Part shown: in pieces, positions 24,861-37,500 of the stretch
Position numbering within the stretch: the first letter of the stretch is position 1
How the letters are laid out: every line of letters begins with the position of its first letter
Assembly: GCA_022747635.1 (NCBI GenBank)
Contig: JAKTNV010000003.1
Coordinates: forward strand, 32,096,551 to 32,160,550
From: Hetaerina americana
Taxonomy: Eukaryota > Arthropoda > Insecta > Odonata > Calopterygidae
Length of the DNA: 64,000 bases
Direction: 5' to 3'
Position numbers and translations under genes: made by a program
The notes under the pieces: generated by a model
Told to the model about the DNA's origin: nothing
Database searches by the model: none
What the model saw: only the letters and a program-made list of their open reading frames with translations

Positions 24861-26700
24861 ATTTATTATCACAAAAAAAGAGTAACATTCCGTTGCTAAT
24901 TTTCTTTTTTAGAACCTATGGTATTCGGGAACAGAACAAATCTCTTTGGAGCGATTGCATGTGATTGTACCACACGGAGGGAAAAAAAGTGTCACGAAAC
25001 CATCGCATCAAGATGAAATTAAAAATCTGCGGGAAAGAATTAAGTTTTATGACGCCCATTGTAACGCTCAAATATGCCGATTGTACATTTTAACCTCATT
25101 TTCACCAGCATTAATAAGATAAATTTTTAGCGAGAGGGGTGGTCAATGCATGCGTACGGATTTAAAATACTCGAAGACACTTTAAATTTTACTACAAATT
25201 TTGCAACAACCGAAGCAAAAAACATTATGGTATCAACAATGAAATCCTATAGAATTTTAAACTAAAATTTTATCATTTCGTAACCATATATCTGGCACAC
25301 ATTTCTCGTCATGGCCCTCATACATTAATCTCAGACTGGTGAAAATCGCTGATCATACGCAAACTACAGGTAAATTAATTTGAAGTCCAGTGCCCGTTCA
25401 TCAATGTTTCCATCGGCCTGCGGCACTGTCACGACAGTCTAACTTTGTAACTTTCGATAAATGTCAAGTATGGAAAAGTCAAAATTCAGTGAAAGCCTTA
25501 TACAAACTTTGGGGAAAGGGAAAATCCGGCGACATTGACAAAATCCAAAGTTATGACGCATTTGAAGAGAGGGCTTGGACTCAGGCGAAGGAAGATCTCA
25601 GCCACGGTCCATTTTTCAGTCAAGAGAGACTGCACGGGGGGGGGGTGCCCCCCTTGATGGAGAGTAGGATGAATTGCTTATGGAGACACAAAAAGCCTCT
25701 CCATCGCCGAGAACGTAAACACCGATAAGGTCAGAACTACGGGCCCATCTCAGGTTGTATACATACACGAGGATGGGGTCAAATAAACGAAAATACTCAA
25801 AACCGCCCAAGAGCCAACAATGGAAAGTCATCAGTAGGGCCTTAAAACTTTCGTTTCCAAGCGACAACAGAGCGTGAGCATAGACAAGGGGAAGGTAAAA
25901 AGGGACTGCTTGAGCGAACAGTACCGTTTCATTATTAACAAACACGGTCGGAGACTCGCACTTCTCCCCGCGTATTTCACGCCAAAAGAAAAACACGCCA
26001 CTCCCTCCCTCTGTCCGCAAGCCCCACAGAAGCACTTGGCCGCATCAATAATTCCGCAAATCCACGCCACCCCAGTCGCTTTCTCAAACTCCTACACACA
26101 CCAACCAACCCTCCACCCCCTTCCGACGCACACCCGCACGTCCTTGGGTCCATGGCATTCACACTCCCGACTTTCCACTCCCCGCTCACCAATGGCTCGC
26201 CCCACTCCTTCAAAAAAACGTCGTCCTCCCTTCAAAGACAAACACGCACGACCAAGAAGTACGACTGAAAATTTCTTCTCCTTACGAGAGGGATGGAAAG
26301 ACTGAAGAAAGAGTTTTTGAGTGGACCGTGAAACGGAATGAGAGCCAGAGGGGTGGACCTAGGGAATGCCAGAGAGAGATAGGGGAGAAAAGAAGAGAAA
26401 GGGCGAAAACGCACGGAGCCGAGAGAAGTTGGAGACCGTGGACAAGTGGGTTGCATCGTGGGCCAGGCGCCTCTCGACGTTCATTTTTTTTCCTTGCAGC
26501 GGTAATTCCATCTCCATTCCGCACTGTCCGGCACATGCAAGCCCTTCCTTCGCTCCAATCCCCATATTTTTTCTACACATGCTCTCTCTCCAAAAGAAAG
26601 CATCTCATCACGTTGGCTGGGTTATTGACCCGCCGCGGGACAAGCCAGAGGGCGAGAGAGAGAGAGAGACAGCGAACGAAGCAGAGAGAAGGTCCGGCAA
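24861..26700. other. Non-coding stretch, AT-rich then C-rich
   Basis: AT-rich to about 25600, with a poly-G/poly-C junction near 25637-25651 that could form a small hairpin. From about 26000 the plus strand becomes C-rich and then purine-rich. Open frames here overlap on both strands, with no domain or splice structure I recognise. Confidence 0.55.
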
Positions 26701-26726
26701 TGGGGGCGAGGAGAGAGTTGGGGAGG

Positions 26727-26783
26727 GATGAGCGGGGGAGGATGAGCGGGGGAGGATGAGCGGGGGAGGATGAGCCGGGGGAG
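26727..26783. repeat. Four-copy minisatellite, 14-bp unit
   Basis: GATGAGCGGGGGAG is repeated exactly three times (26727-26768), with a fourth copy carrying one extra C (26769-26783). It is inside a purine-rich GC island. Confidence 0.95.
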
Positions 26784-27157
26784 GGGAAGAGAGCGATAGA
26801 GGGGGAAGGGGTTAGTTCCTCCCCTGTTGGGACGATGGGAGGGTGGTTGGAAGGAAATTGGCAGATAAAGGATGCATGACGAGGACAACGCGGAGGACAA
26901 GGGGAAGCGGTGAGAGAGAGAGAGTGAGAGAATGGGTGCAACGGCTGGGGGGGAAGAACGAGCGAGGAATGGGAGAGGGAGTTGCACAGGGAGAGAGGAG
27001 GAAAGTGGTTTGTCGCAGTGGAAGCAGGAGAAGAAGAAGAGGACGGCCGTGGGATTCAATAAAAGACGAATGAAATGAGGAGCGAGTGGAAACGGTTGCG
27101 CATGCACGCGAGGGTGGGAGGGATGGTGTGAGAGTGGGAGTGGAAAGGAAGGTAGGA

Positions 27158-27259
27158 GAGAAAGAGAGAGAGAGAAAGAGAGAGAGAGAAAGAGAGAGAG
27201 AGAAAGAGAGAGAGAGAAAGAGAGAGAGAGAAAGAGAGAGAGAGAAAGAGAGAGAGAGA
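27158..27259. repeat. Purine array with a strict 14-bp period
   Basis: AAAGAGAGAGAGAG repeats with AAA at 27161, 27175, 27189, 27203 and so on, seven copies in all. It is a pure polypurine tract on the plus strand about 100 bp long, with potential for triplex DNA. The Leu/Ser-rich frames on the minus strand are its translation and not a protein. Confidence 0.97.
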
Positions 27260-30200
27260 TACGGAGGAGGGCTTATGAGGTAGTTTTTTAAGTGTCGCCA
27301 TCTCGAGGGCCACACGAAGCAGAAAATTACGACTGCTGAAGGTAAGATAAAACAAAACGGCTCCCTCGGCGTTCGAGGAAATAGTAGTTAACAACTAAGA
27401 CGGTTATTACTTGCTAAACCGCATTATACGCTCTGAAAGTTGTGAATGATTTCTTTTCCTTACATGGTTCTATTAGCAGTTTCGGCAATACTTAGGCCGA
27501 AGTCCTTCCGCTACGTATAGCCCGGCAGAATGGAAGATGGAATAAAGCAAGTTTTTTACCTACCGAAGAAATAAAAAGCGGAAGGGATCACGGGAAATGT
27601 GATTCATCTAGCGTCTAAATTTATGGTAGGAGCTTGGACCCGTTAGAATTCGCCTCAAATGCCATGCCATAATCCGCTCAAACACACTAACGTGATGTGC
27701 CACGATGACACAACGAGGACAGATACGCACTCCAACATAGAGTGGATTAATCAAAAGTATCTACCTCGAATCATGAAGGTTTCAACAAGACACACCGTTT
27801 TGCTGAAGGTGGTTAAAATTGCGGGTTCTCCGGAAGTCACGTCAACACTCGTTATAATGTTTGGAACAGGATGTGATTATTTGTGAGAGCATTATTTAAC
27901 GCTAAATCTATGCACGCTTTCATGGGACTATAGTGAGAAGAGTAGAAACGCCTCATCTGCAAAAAAAGGACTTGGATGCACGAGCGAAAATGGCAAAGAG
28001 TTCCGAATACCTTGGAGGGATTAGAAGATAAGAACTCACATAGGCATCCCGTGAAAATAAAAATATACACAGAAATACGAGTCGTAATGATGCTGCTGAT
28101 AAAAGCGTGGACGGACACCGACGCACATCGAGCTAAATTAATAGCAACCATCGGCATGGGAGAAAATAAACCTATAAAAAATATGCATCTATGAATTACA
28201 CGCACAAAAAATGGCCGAGCGAGAATGAGAGCAAAATGGGAGATAAATATGGGTATTAATAAAGAAAATAGGAAGCGGAAGAAATGTGGTGAGTGGGTAA
28301 AGAGAGGGATCCCAGAGGCTAGAGAGGGCATGGAAGAGAGAGGCGCTAACTGGAGAATATGAGAGTGGCCCCGTTTAAAAAGAAGCGAACGGCAAGGTAG
28401 GGAGGGGGGAGAGGGAGGGGCATAGGCAAAAACACGCGCACTCAAAAGGCATGTGACGGGAGGGAAGATGACGTGCGGGGGAGGGGGATCGAGGGTAGGG
28501 ACTACCTGCCATTCCAACCCCGACCTGCATCCCCTAACCCCATCCCCTTTAACATATTCGCGACCCCTTTCCCCTCGCATATCCCTTCCACTGAACTCGT
28601 CCTACCCAGGAACTACTCCGCACGCACAACCGTGCCGCCCCAACCCCTCCAACCCCACACCGCGCGCACATACGAAGCGGCCACCCCAACTCTGGGGACA
28701 ATATCCCCCAGGGCAATACACGGGTCCACACTATACGCAGTCAGCGAAACGAGCGGGCTGGGGATGGGCTGCGTGGAGGCCAGCCCTGGATTGTTTATGC
28801 CCCTTACCACCACCAGAACCGCGAAACCGACGAACGGCCGGGCGGAGTCATACCACCGTTATTACATGTTGCCACCACCGCTTCCCAAACCCACCTACCC
28901 CTGTTTCCCCCCACCTCCACATCAACCCATACCACCGATCTCCTCCTCTCCCTCTCCCCCCACCCCCTGGAAACCTTGTCTCCCCTCCCCTTGTATCCCC
29001 GATTCCTCCTCCGCCCACACTGCCACGCTCTCTCTCCAGCCGGGCGGACGCTGGAGGCATTCCTTCGGGGGGAACTCTCATCTCTCACGCACCTCTGTCC
29101 CTTCCCCACCAGCCGCCATCGGCGCTGGCCCTCCCACACACTCCCTCCTAACCAGCCACCCACGAAACTCATCGTCATCCCTCCCCCGTCACCTGCCCCC
29201 CTCCCCACTCCCTTCCCCCCGCCCCGCCTCTCATTCCGTCCATCAGCCAAGCACCCTCTCTTTTCCTCCGAAACATTACTTCTAAAGCCCCGAAACCCCG
29301 AGTAGTGACTACGCCCTGCCATGCGCCGTTAAACCAACTCAGCTTTCGGCCAAGGGTTGCCGTCCACTGGCCCCTGATTAAAATTACAGATTTTGACTCG
29401 AAAACGGTGGACTACTATTTTGAATAATACATGCAATTGTTCAAACCGAAGACTTACAAGGAGAACGCTAATACGTACTCGAAACCCTGAAAACCAGGAT
29501 TAATTTAGCCGAGTTTGTAATAGGTATTACTTCCCGAGTTTATTAGGACTAACTATGCCAGTAATGATAGAGTTTGTGTTGAATTTCTGAAGGACGCGCG
29601 CGTCCGAGAAGTGCTTTTTCTCAGCTAATACCCCTTCCTTTTGGCGTCCGAACCGTAGGGGCACTAGAAACACCAACCTTGTGATCTCATTTCCGTTACG
29701 ACTCGAGTAGCAATTTCATTCCAGTCTTTTAACTAGTTAAGCCTCAGAAAAACATTGCATCTCTATCTCTCTCTTCCCTATCAAAACTTGCAGCTAACCC
29801 TCATTCCTGATACAGCCTCACGACCACTAACCCGTTGCTCTGCCTCAAAACATTCCGCTCCACTTCAAAAACAACTCTCCCCTCTCACTCAGAATAATGC
29901 TAATACTCTTTTATCCCCTCATCCCTTGTACATATCCACCCCTCTCTCGCTCCCAGCCACTCGTCTGTTCCCCCGTGTCACCACAAAGCATCCCTTTCCT
30001 ACTTTTGCTCGTCTCATCTACTACGGAAGTGCCATCCCCCTCTACTGCACCCAACCCCTCTCATCCCCACTCAACTCCATCCAAACCCTACCTACCTCTC
30101 TCCCTCTCCTCCTCTTCCCTTTCCCGGCGGCAATGTTCTGCATTCCCATTTCCTCACTTCTCGCTACAATTTCATTACACGCTAAAAAACCCATCTGCCT

Positions 30201-32500
30201 TTTTTATTTCATTTTTCTCCAGGGATCATTAAGTCTGCTTCGTCCGTCAACCTCACTCGCGGGAAAATAAATTTTTCCGCAAAAATGTACCTCATAAACC
30301 ATTTTTTTAAACGAGCAGGACGACGACTGGCAGGATATTTAGGATATTTCCAAGGAGACAGGCCCATCGCTATAGTGAAGATGGTCACGACAAGTTTTCG
30401 TATTTTAAATTGCTCTGTCCTAGTGGAAACTTTCCAACATACTCAAATTCATTACCACTATTTATTAGGCCAGAATTAAAACTGAGGGGAAGGGGCTACA
30501 AAATAAAACTTTTGATACACTCGGCAGTACACTAAACATTTTAATTCAAACGAAATATTTTCACAAATACACCGATTTTTACCCAAAAACTTTGGAGACA
30601 GACCTTTCCCCAAATAAGTACTTACAATACACGTCGGCGTCATAAATAAATAATGAATATGGACCACGTATTTGGCAAAAATGAAAAACCAGAAAATTTC
30701 ACCTCATATTAGTCAGTTCAATTACTTGATGAGATTAAACTTGTAATGACATTGAAAAAGTATATCATCAGCGGACATCATTGCTTTGCAAATACTGAAA
30801 ACGTTTGATGGCCAAATTTTTGGGGAAATTTCAAGGTTGACGGAAAACTTGGAGTTTTGCTTGGTATGAACATCTTATTGGACCTCAATCTCCCAACAAA
30901 GAAATTGAAGGGAATATTCAATCACTCGTATTTACAGCAAGAAAAATAAATAAAAATTCCATGTTTTACGAGCAGGAGAATTATTTATGACAAGAAGTAA
31001 AAATTAAAAGAGATGTACAAAACAAGAAGAGAAAACCTTCATAAGGATTACCTTTCTCGTGCAAAAGCATCTAAAAGCGAAAAATAACAGAAAATATCAA
31101 TGGCATACACTTACCGCACAGTTTTGATGGGTATTATTAACTAATGAATATGGGGACTTAAATATACCATTAGCAATCATTTCAACCTTCTGAAAGTGGA
31201 ACGCTATGTAAAGAGAAAAAAAAAGATCAATGAGGCTATTAGACACCGTGAGAAAGCATTATAAGTATATTTTTCCCCATTTTTCGCTTCGGTTTGGCTT
31301 CAAGTAGTTTGTCTAACCCATTAAAACAATAAGAAGAATATAGAAAGTGCTACTTCAACATTTTCTACTTCTTTAAGTACTAATGTCAACTACTAGTATT
31401 CTCTTACGGCTAACTTGTTCTGCCGGGTCATTCGTATACATTTCATTTCAATCAAGTGTTTGGTTTTAAACCGTATTTTCCTCCTCTATACAAATACTAT
31501 GCCCATAACCGACCAAAAAGTCCCCGAGAGTGATACCAATTAGTCCCATTCCCTCTCAGTATCCTAAAATTGAGGTACACAACCGTGGATTCTAGAGAAA
31601 CCGCTTTCCCCTCTTCCGTCCGCTGCCCTCTTCAAAGGGCGGTCCCGTCATAAGTATACCCGTCCGCCCGCCCTTTCCCATTCACCCTTCGGCCGAAACG
31701 CCTTGCTCTCCCCGTTCGGCGTATCTAGATCGCCCACTCTCCATCTTCCCAATGCCCTTCTCGTGGAAACCTTATGCGTATACATACATGCATGTATCTC
31801 TCACCGTCAGTCCTTCAATCCGATATCCAGAGCCTCCACCCTTTTCCTTTCCGCACATCGCCCTTCCCCATTCCCGCCCGAAGGGGCTGGTTCCCTTCTG
31901 ATCCCATACTCCACACACCCCTTTCCCATCCGCCTCCGGCCTTCCCGACTCCATCTATTTATCCCACTCGATTTCCTCGCGACCGCATATCCCCCTCCAC
32001 CTATGTGCGCGCCTAGGGGGACACCATGTGTAAATACATATGTACACTGCGAGCATAGGCACACGACTTCCCCGTCAACTTTTTGGCATCATCTCCTCTT
32101 CACGTCTGAGGAGGCCAGGGTCCAACGCAAGGACTGTAACGCTTCGGCCCAGCGGAAATGTTTTGTGCCCACATTATCTCTAATAAGAAGCTGGATTGAG
32201 TAGACTAGCTCTCTTATGATTGCGCATTTTCCGCTATTTAAAGTACCTACAATGATAACCCAATTTTTTTAAAATTAATAAACAATATTTCATAAACGAA
32301 CGCAGCCAGGCATCCCAAACTCCGACGCATACAACATATTGTCACAAAGGACATTCATTGCCAATACGATCCGCTAATTTTCTCGTAAATATAATTATAT
32401 CTTGAATTTAACATTTAAAAAAGGGCTCGCGACGAGACGGTCAAATGAAATAATTAAAGAAAAATTAATTTTAAAGAATTACGAACGAAAATTGGGACAA
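27260..32500. other. Non-coding stretch with C-rich islands
   Basis: The plus strand is strongly C-rich at about 28450-29330, 29750-30130 and 31600-32000, and AT-rich between. At 28450-29330 three frames are open for more than 170 codons at once, including opposite strands, and all give Pro/Ser/Thr-rich or Gly/Arg-rich translations without motifs. I see no RNA gene or transposon in this stretch. Confidence 0.6.
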
Positions 32501-32527
32501 ACTCGACAAAATTAATTTTTGTCGAGT
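32501..32527. repeat. Small perfect hairpin, 11-bp arms
   Basis: ACTCGACAAAA at 32501-32511 pairs exactly with TTTTGTCGAGT at 32517-32527 around a 5-nt loop. There are no direct repeats beside it. It may be chance in AT-rich DNA. Confidence 0.85.
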
Positions 32528-32903
32528 GATAAATCCATCGCACTAGCAATTACCACAATACAGCGTGTATCCGAGAGGCAAGCTTTTAATTTCTGTCACA
32601 GCTACTACACAAAGAAAGCATTATTAAAGCGAACCCATGCCGTAAGGCACATTTTACAACACACCGTTACATTGTACACAGATAAAAGCCATTACTGATA
32701 GGGCTCGTAGCAACGGTATATAATCGGGTGTTACTATTTTTTATGAAATAATATTAGATTTTTAAGAGCATATTAATTTTGGATATTACTCTGGTACTTT
32801 AATTTTCAAAAAGAAAAAAATCAAGCAACGCTTACACACAAAAATATCACCTCATGTGAAAAATTAATTAAAGACTATTTTTTTAGCTCAAAATCCAATA
32901 TAT

Positions 32904-33183
32904 AAACCATAAATACAGTAATCAACCCGAAGGCCGGTTTGGTAGGTGATGGTAGAGTTCACCAAATATTAAGCCCAACGGCGAGTGAAATTCACGCATC
33001 AGGGCAAGATGGGCAGTTCTTTTCCCTAAGCCGCCTATACGTGCAGTTCCTCAGGGAGATCTGGTACCCGAAATATCAAACAGCTCGGGTGAAGCTGAGG
33101 GTGCCAAGAGAGGCGTGCTTGGGAATCGAACCCGGGCCCTCCGGTTAGAAGGAAAATGCTGTACCCTTGGACTAACGCGTCCC
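32904..33183 (-). mobile_element. tRNA-derived SINE (family 1), full length with head
   Basis: On the minus strand the head starts GGGACGCGTTAGTCC, continues to the B box GGGTTCGATTCCCAAGC, the body CAGCTTCACCCGAGCTG, the GTGAATTTCAC box and the tail CTGTATTTATGGTTTAT. This is the best complete head in the window. Its first eight bases form the outer end of one arm of the palindrome at 33176-34545, which was later split by a mariner. Confidence 0.9.
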
Positions 33184-33205
33184 ATATTCTATTATCAATA
33201 GAATA

Positions 33206-34534
33206 CTACCTTGAACAAAAAGTTCCCGGAATAACCACCGTGTGGCGCTCCCATCGTTCCGATTTGAGTTTGTTTTTTTGTTAAATTGGTACATCTGTTG
33301 TTGATATTCCCTTTAAATCTTAGTGTCATAACTTGACATTTGCAAAAGTTACGTAGCCAAGAGTACATCTATCTCTGTGTGTGTTGGCGATTTTTTACAA
33401 TTGCAGAAATGGATTTAAATTTGCAACAACGAACTTGTATTAAATTTTGCGTAAAAAACGGATTTAGTGGCGCACGGACGTTGGAAATGTTGGAAAAGTG
33501 TTTCGGCAACGATTCTCTAAAAAAAACGGTCGTTTACCAGTGGCACGAGCGGTTCAGAAGTGGTCGTGAGTCAATCGAAGATGATGAACGCAGTGGCAGA
33601 CCATCGACATCGAAAGTCGGTGAAAAAATTGATAAAGTAAAAGAAATGTTGGTCAATAACCGCAAATTAACCATCAGAGAAATAGCGGAGGACTTGAACA
33701 TTGCCTATGGATCCGCCCAAGACATTGTGGTTAATGATTTGGGTTTCCGTCGTGTAGCAGCAAAGTTGGTGCCAAAAGACCTCAATTTCATGCAAAAAAG
33801 AGACCGTGTTGACGCCGCAAAAGACATGATTTGCGAGGCTGAATCCGATCCCACATTCATCAAAAGGATCATTACTGGAGACGAGACGTGGGTTTATGAG
33901 TACGACACGCAATCCAGACATCAGGCAAGTGAATGGCGTTCACCAAATGAGCCGAGACCAAAAAAACCACGTCGTTTTCAGTCAAAAAAGAAGGCAATGC
34001 TGACGGTTTTCATGGATTACAACGGTGTAGTGCATCATGAATTTTTGCCAGAAGGCCAGACAGTGAACAAAGAGTATTATTTGGGCGTTATGAGACGTTT
34101 GCGTGAAGAAATTCGCCGAAAGAGACCAGAAATGTAGGCAGAAAACTCGTGGATTTTGCACCATGATAACGCACCGTCGCACAGTGCTATCATTATTCGT
34201 AATTTTTTGACGAAAAATGCAACAAATACCATCCAACAGCCACCGAATTCACCTGATTGGCTCCCTGTGACTTCTTTCTGTTCAATCGAGTTAAAAAACC
34301 ATTACGGGGAACGCTTTTTAGCAGCCGAGAGGAAGTAATGGAAAAATCGCAGGAAGCACTGATGGACATACCGAAAACCGAATATAAAAAATGTTTCGAG
34401 GATTGGATCAAGCGCTGGCATAAGTGTGTTGCAGTCGATGGGGATTACTTTGAAGGGGACAATATAGATTTAGATGAATAAACTTGTATTTTTAATTTTC
34501 TGAATAAATTCCGGGAAATTTTTGATCAAGGTAG
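33206..34534 (+). mobile_element. Mariner (DD34D) element, complete ends
   Basis: The element is 1329 bp, flanked by TA on both sides. The inverted repeats are about 28 bp with two or three mismatches: CTACCTTGAACAAAAAG at the left, and CTACCTTGATCAAAAAT read inward from the right. It contains one transposase gene, now broken (see 33409-34481). A nearly identical 5' end lies at 1-461, so the family was active recently. It inserted at a TA in one arm of a palindrome. Confidence 0.96.
33409..34481 (+). pseudogene. Mariner transposase, broken by a stop and a frameshift
   Basis: A transposase of about 357 residues, near the usual 345-355, would cut and paste the element at TA sites. The start chosen is the ATG at 33409 (MDLNLQQRTCIKF). 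The N-terminal part has paired helix-turn-helix character, with FRSGRESIEDDERSGRPS as the linker typical of mariners. Catalytic motifs are GDETWVY near 33880, HHDNAPSH near 34160, and CDFFLF near 34265; the second and third Asp are 34 residues apart, the DD34D pattern. Two lesions are visible. TAG at 34135-34137 stands where related proteins have Trp, and a one-base loss near 34257 shifts the frame just before the third catalytic Asp. The last part reads on in the other frame to TAA at 34479. The protein is therefore inactive from this copy. Confidence 0.92.
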
Positions 34535-34545
34535 TATGGGACGCG

Positions 34546-37500
34546 GGTGGTAAACAATACTGGTGCCTTAAATAATATGCATTAAATTATACAGAGACTT
34601 TTTAAATTGATTCGTGAAGTACTTTGATCGGTGGCTTTGGCGGTTAAAGAACAAGTTATGGAAATCCGTATTTATTAATATCACACCTATTAAATATGCT
34701 TGAAGCTTAATTAATTGCCATGAATCAGAAATGATGGCCTTTTGCAAAATGCAACTAACATACCTATATAGCATTGGAATTCTGAACGGAGCATAATAAC
34801 AGACAGCCCTCATTTCACGGATGATACGAAATACGAGAACTCTCGTACACTTCAGTCCCTTTTTCCAATGCGCAATGGTCTTACCAATCAATCCGGAGGG
34901 AATCTAACCAAATTTGATGATCCAGGTTACAGCTGCCTACACAAGCGTGTCGCAGGAAAATGCAAAGCAGCTAACAATTCATTTATATTTTATTTGACCG
35001 CTTCCACTTCATCAAGTTGTCAGCGCCTTTGCCGGACGTGTTAAACGCACCAAAAACATCATTACCAATGTAAACTTCAGGGGGAAAAATACAGCGTATA
35101 TTACGTCACGTTTTGACAACATATTTTAGCAATAAATAACTTAAGCTTGCTACGAACCATTTTAAATGATGAAAGAAGCCCCTGAGTATGCGAAATATTG
35201 CACCCTGGACTATCAGTACAGGTAAGAGCGTTTCATTTGGAGCATATTCCTTCAATACTATAACAATAGGCTTCTAATGAAAATTAAACTAATACGAGCC
35301 TAGTAACACGACATAAGATACAAGCCTTACTACCACTGGAACTCAAAACTGATACCAAAACAGAATGATAAAGGGCTAAAATGCAGCTTTTAAGAGAAGC
35401 GCTATCTTGAGAGGTTACAACGCAGTTAAAAAACAGACGTACGCTAAGGCAAACCATTTTCAATGCACGATTAAGCCCATATTCTGCCCTCGTACATCAC
35501 CAAGGTCGAGTTACCGTTCTTTCCCCAAATGTGCTCATGTCAACCTTTAAGCTTATGCTTCCATTTAAAAAAAAAAACCTTAATCGCCAATCATTAGCGC
35601 GGAAAGATCAAAGAAAAAGCCCTAGGCCAACGGAAAAAAACAAATCAAGCTGCTCTCAACTCCCTCATTGCATTTCAACATACATACAATCTAATTTTAC
35701 TCCAAATGAAAAAGAAAATTACGCTGGAGACCTCACCGACTAAGCTTGTCTCTTGAAATAATACCCTAATATTTTTTGTTCCCATTTTATAACTTAACTT
35801 CAAAATGAAAGAGAATTTTTCCAGCATAAAATGAAATTGGAATTGAGTAATTGGGCCATTTCACCGTCGGGGATGCCCAGATTTCGTGTATTTTTAAAAG
35901 CATGTCTGGGTATCATTCTTTCCTTTATGCTATGGAAGGTAACAAAATTTTCCAGGTAGGCATAATGCGGAATGGATATCCATTTCTCGTACGCATCAAT
36001 CCACCGGCTCAAAGATTATTTAAATTATGTAATACTTGACATGAAATTGTTTTAGACTTCATTCCCGAAAAAGCCTATGACCGAGTTATGTCGCCAAAAC
36101 GATCTCATTACAACTCCTTATCCTTCCATCACACACTCCCTCTCCTCTCGACAGTCTCTCCCCCATGCATATCCCTACCACTCACGCAATTTCCCCTCCC
36201 CTCCACCGTCCCCCATCTCTCCCACTTCCCAACCCTCTTCCTCCTTTGCCACTCTGTAGCTCTACTCCACCCCCCCCCCCCACATCCCAATCATCCCCAT
36301 CCAAGAGTCCTCCCACCCTTCCAAGCTTGACGTACGGAGGGAATACTTGGCCTGGTCCTTCCCCCAGCCCAGCTCCTCTACCCATCCATCTTTTTCAGGG
36401 CCGGCCGTTGTTACCCGGGAGGAAGCGGAGGAATAAGGGGCGTGGTGTCAAGAGGAATCGCGGCCGTCTCGCCAACGCGTACTTCGCACCCCACCCGCTT
36501 TCTCGCCACCCCCATTCCATCAGTATCCCCCGCCCGACACCAAACCCCCCCTCTCCCAACGCACCCACGCACCGTCCAACAAAACAAGGCAAACGCCACA
36601 CAAGAGGAACCGAGGTACGGAATGAGTCGGGACAGGAAAGGAACGAAATGAAGAACAACGGCCAGAATAAATAAAGTGGAGCCGTGTAGCACTGCGAAAA
36701 AAAAGAAACAAAAGGCGCAGGTGTGGGAGGAGGGAAGTGACCAACCCCTCAGAGTGCGCGTCCTTCCATTTGCGCCGTCCGCACTTCTTCTCGACACGTG
36801 AGAGAGAGAGAGAGAAATAGGAGGGTCCTCCTTCCTCCCTTTCGTCCAACAGCCTCCTTATACCCCCCTTTCGCATTCCTCGCTTTCCACTCGCCAACCT
36901 ACCCTTTGCCTCCAAAAGAAGCCAACTCGCCTCTGAATTCTAAAGTTCACCAGCGCGGATACCACAAAGGATCCTCCCCATTCGTTTTGTTAAACTATCC
37001 CCGTGCCAACAATGAACGATAAAAATAAAGAAGAGAGTTGGGGTGAAGCGTGTTGGTGGGAGGAGGTACATTGGGGGACTGGACGAAAGGTTTTCCATCT
37101 TCACTCCTCAAAAACCCTCGGCCGCCAAACCCGCTCCAAAAAAGAAAATCCCCCCCACGCCCTACAAACGAACACCTATTCCTTCACATCCGTATCCACA
37201 CCACTTCCCGCCGACCGAGACCCTTAACGGCAGGCCACCAACAGTTTTCGAAATTTTCCGGACACGCACTCACTTCCTCCCCATTCTCCCCACGGCAAAC
37301 CTCCACTTTGCTTCACACACACTGCCTATTCCCCGCACACACACCCTTCCACTTCTATCTCGGAAAATTTCACTTGTTTCACTTTCACGCACACATGCAC
37401 ACGCCACCTCCACTGCCATCCCAATACGGCTCTTAACTCCCCCAACCCATATGTAACAGAATCGCACGGGGTTTTCTCGCTCACTATCTTGTTCTCTACG

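Larger units (their letters stand above)
33176..34545. repeat. Perfect 39-bp palindrome interrupted by a mariner
   Basis: The left arm is CGCGTCCCATATTCTATT at 33176-33193 and the loop is ATC at 33194-33196. The right arm begins AATAGAATA at 33197-33205 and continues as TGGGACGCG at 34537-34545, after the transposon (33206-34534) and the second TA of its target duplication (34535-34536). Removing the transposon and one TA restores two exact 18-bp arms. The outer eight bases of the left arm are the head of the SINE at 32904-33183 read in reverse. Confidence 0.9.

Noticed and set aside
26812..27315. 167-codon minus-strand frame rich in Leu and Ser
   Set aside because: It is the translation of the 14-bp purine array and its surroundings.
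28473..29285. 270-codon open frame on the plus strand
   Set aside because: Two other frames, one on the opposite strand, are open over the same bases. The translation is Pro/Ser-rich without any motif; C-rich composition explains it.
36165..36674. 169-codon plus-strand frame and its overlapping neighbours
   Set aside because: Pro/His/Ser-rich composition-driven frames open on both strands.
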